Positions 60,342 through 62,211 of a DNA stretch of 62,211 bases are shown one piece after another. A program made the translations under genes and the position numbers. Under the pieces are notes generated by a model that did no database searches, was not told the origin of the DNA, and saw only the letters and a program-made list of their open reading frames with translations. Each line of letters begins with the position of its first letter. The first letter of the stretch is position 1. Origin of the DNA: an uncultured Eubacteriales bacterium (lineage in GTDB: Bacteria; Bacillota; Clostridia; Oscillospirales; Oscillospiraceae); assembly GCA_900321275.1 (NCBI GenBank), contig ONVI01000021.1, positions 1 to 62,211 of the forward strand, in the 5' to 3' direction.

Positions 60342-61853
60342 TTATTCAAACTGCGTGGCGAGCGCCATGATGTTTTCCTGATTGGCCTCCTTGCCGTCGA
60401 TAAAGCCGGTGATGCGGCCGTCGCACATGACCATGATGCGGTCCGACATACCGATCAGCTCGCCCATCTCGGAGGAGATCATGATGATGCTCTTGCCCTG
60501 CTTGGCAAGGTCCGCGATGATGCAGTAGATCTCGTACTTGGCGCCGACGTCAATGCCGCGGGTCGGCTCATCCAGGATCAGGACATCCGGGTTGTTTGCA
60601 AGCCAGCGGCCGATCAGCACTTTCTGCTGGTTGCCGCCGGACAGCGACTGGATCAGTGTCTTGCCGGAGGGCGTCTTGATGTTCATTTTCTGGCGGTTTT
60701 CTTCGACAAGCGCGTCGATTTTCTTCGTGTTGAGCATGAAGCCGTAATCTACGTACTTGTTGAGGGAGGCGACGGAGATATTGTCCGCCACGCTCAGCAC
60801 GCCCATGATGCCGCTGCCGCGCCGGTCCTCGGTCAGCATGGCGACGCCATGGTCGATGGCGTCCTTGGGTCGGGTGATTTTCAGCTCCCTGCCCTGGTAG
60901 CGGATCGTGCCGCTTACGTGGGAACGGGTGCCGAACAGGCCCTCCATCAGCTCCGTGCGCTGCGCGCCGACCAGGCCCGCGACGCCCAGGATCTCACCCT
61001 TGCGGAGGTTGAAGCTGCAATGACGGAAGCTGCGGGGATTGATGGAGGTGAAGTCCTCCACCTCGAAAACGACGTCGCCGGGGACGTTGGAACGCTTGGG
61101 ATAGAGGTTGGTGAGCTCGCGGCCCACCATCTTGGTGATGATGAAGTCGGTGGTCAGCCCCTTGGATTCCCAGGTGCCGATATACTGGCCGTCGCGCATG
61201 ATGGTGACCTCGTCGCTGATGCGCAGGATCTCGTCCATCTTGTGGGAGATGTAGACGATGGCCACGCCCTCCTTCTTGAGGTCCTCCACAATGCGGAACA
61301 GCGCTTCGACCTCGTTCTGGGTCAGGGAGGAGGTCGGCTCGTCCAGGATCAGGACACGGCAGTTGCCGGCGACCGCCTTGGCGATCTCCACCGACTGCAT
61401 CTGGGAGACGGTCAGCGTACCGAGCTTCTGCTTCGGATCAAAGTCCATGCGGACGCGCTTGAGGAGCTTCGCGGTGTCTTCATACATCTTGTCGTGGTCT
61501 ACGACGGGAATAAAGCCGAGGAATTTCTTCATCGGATAACGGCCGAGAAAGATGTTCTCGCCGATGGTTCTCGCGGGGATGGGCTGGAGCTCCTGGTGCA
61601 CCATGGAAATACCCTTGTCCCAGGCCTCCAGCGGGTCGGAGATGACGGTCTTTTCGCCGTCGATCAGGATTTCGCCTTCGTCCATCTTGTAGATGCCGAA
61701 CATGCATTTCATCAAAGTCGATTTACCGGCGCCGTTTTCGCCCATCAGGGCGTGAACCGTACCGGGACGCAGCTTGAGCTGCGCGTGATCGAGAGCCTTG
61801 ACGCCGGGGAAGGATTTGCAAACGTCGCGCATTTCCAGCACGAATTCTGACAT
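60342..61853 (-). CDS. mglA: Galactose/methyl-galactoside-type ABC transporter ATP-binding protein
   Basis: 503 residues with two ABC domains, as in carbohydrate-uptake-2 transporters. First Walker A GENGAGKST, signature TVSQMQSVEIAKA, Walker B VLILDEPTSSL; second half with LSGGNQQKVLIGRWL and VLILDEPTRGIDVG, its P-loop being degenerate as usual. The start is MSEFVLEMRDV (ATG 61851-61853, GGAGG upstream); the longer frame is not supported. Between mglB and mglC. Confidence 0.93.
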   Translation of the reverse strand: MSEFVLEMRDVCKSFPGVKALDHAQLKLRPGTVHALMGENGAGKSTLMKCMFGIYKMDEGEILIDGEKTVISDPLEAWDKGISMVHQELQPIPARTIGENIFLGRYPMKKFLGFIPVVDHDKMYEDTAKLLKRVRMDFDPKQKLGTLTVSQMQSVEIAKAVAGNCRVLILDEPTSSLTQNEVEALFRIVEDLKKEGVAIVYISHKMDEILRISDEVTIMRDGQYIGTWESKGLTTDFIITKMVGRELTNLYPKRSNVPGDVVFEVEDFTSINPRSFRHCSFNLRKGEILGVAGLVGAQRTELMEGLFGTRSHVSGTIRYQGRELKITRPKDAIDHGVAMLTEDRRGSGIMGVLSVADNISVASLNKYVDYGFMLNTKKIDALVEENRQKMNIKTPSGKTLIQSLSGGNQQKVLIGRWLANNPDVLILDEPTRGIDVGAKYEIYCIIADLAKQGKSIIMISSEMGELIGMSDRIMVMCDGRITGFIDGKEANQENIMALATQFE

Positions 61854-61887
61854 AGGCCAAGCCTCCAATTTCTCAGGTGATTCATTC

Positions 61888-61921
61888 ATAAAAACGGGTG
61901 AGCCTTTCGGCCCACCCGTTC
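61888..61921 (-). terminator. Intercistronic hairpin between mglB and mglA
   Basis: Stem AACGGGTG.GCC/GGC.CACCCGTT, then TTTTTATG on the minus strand. Typical of a partial terminator or mRNA-stabilising hairpin that keeps the binding-protein message more abundant than the transporter part. Confidence 0.65.
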
Positions 61922-61960
61922 AGGTTTCAAACGGGGTTGTGTATAACCCTGGGGAGAGAA

Positions 61961-62211
61961 TTACTTGGTGACCTTCACGTAGTCGACCCAGTAGTAGTTC
62001 TGGATGGGCTCACCGGCGAGCGTCGCGACGGCGACGTCGACGGCGGCGTGGGACTGGCCGTTGGCGTCGTTCAGGACGGTGCCGGTCATGGTGCCCTCGT
62101 TGACCATCTCAACGCACTCGTCGAGAGCGTCAACGCCCACAAGGTAGATGTCCTTGCCCACGGTGCGGCCAGCCGCGGTGATCGCGGTGGCGGCGCCCAG
62201 AGCCATGGCGT
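61961..62211 (-). CDS. mglB: Sugar-binding protein of the galactose-type ABC transporter, C-terminal end
   Basis: Partial gene running off the right edge; 82 complete codons are visible before the stop. VGVDALDECVEMVNEGTMTG and TVLNDANGQSHAAVDVAVAT match the C-terminal lobe of MglB-like periplasmic-binding proteins (Peripla_BP_4). In a Gram-positive cell it should be a lipoprotein; its N-terminus is outside the window. First gene of the mglBAC unit. Confidence 0.85.
   Translation of the reverse strand, partial: AMALGAATAITAAGRTVGKDIYLVGVDALDECVEMVNEGTMTGTVLNDANGQSHAAVDVAVATLAGEPIQNYYWVDYVKVTK

Overview
The window reads as a chromosomal segment of a GC-rich, spore-forming Firmicute of class Clostridia, most like the Oscillospirales (Oscillibacter/Flavonifractor-type gut anaerobes). 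This is inferred from a Spo0A gene, Gram-positive style promoters and Shine-Dalgarno sites, a zinc-type S14 and zinc-type adenylate kinase, YloU/FakA and VanW proteins, a GPH sugar symporter, and families of short palindromic repeats. No rRNA, tRNA or CRISPR array was found.

Layout. 1-5.3 kb (mostly minus): start of a ClC chloride channel gene, a GPH symporter/GH36 alpha-galactosidase pair, and a GT-B-like gene whose reading frame is cut by an in-frame TAG. 5.3-8.5 kb: an F420-ligase-like gene, a metallophosphoesterase remnant, GtrA, and an ATPase-CYTH fusion. 8.6-11.0 kb: an AT-rich island holding a tyrosine-recombinase tail, a secreted repeat/LRR protein and a REP-type transposase tail. 11.1-21.7 kb: Spo0A with an altered phosphorylation site, a lipid-anchored barnase-like RNase, a PAP2 phosphatase, HtpG, HemW, a VanW protein, MetG and a small membrane protein.

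21.8-28.5 kb (minus) is the most striking block. It has a PepSY membrane protein, a membrane-anchored string of seven FMN-binding domains, and a 1204-residue exported protein carrying two complete [FMN-binding + FAD fumarate-reductase-like] modules. Together they suggest an extracytoplasmic flavin electron conduit feeding a double-headed reductase. 28.5-39.8 kb holds TadA, Pta, an XRE regulator overlapping LepA, YloU, FakA, a carboxylesterase, a phosphoribosyltransferase, a GreA-like factor and a zinc-ribbon membrane protein, with several MITE-like elements between them.

39.9-56.8 kb (minus) is the S10-spc-alpha ribosomal superoperon from rpsJ to rplQ with secY, adk, map, infA and rpoA. It starts at a consensus promoter followed by a leader with an attenuator-like hairpin. 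It is interrupted between rpsN and rpsH by about 700 bp with four hairpins and a new promoter, and the S14 tail is replaced there. rplB appears to lack the usual first 12-15 codons. 57.0-62.2 kb (minus): a secreted protein, an RmlD-like reductase, a hypothetical protein, and the galactose-type sugar ABC transporter mglB(partial)-mglA-mglC.
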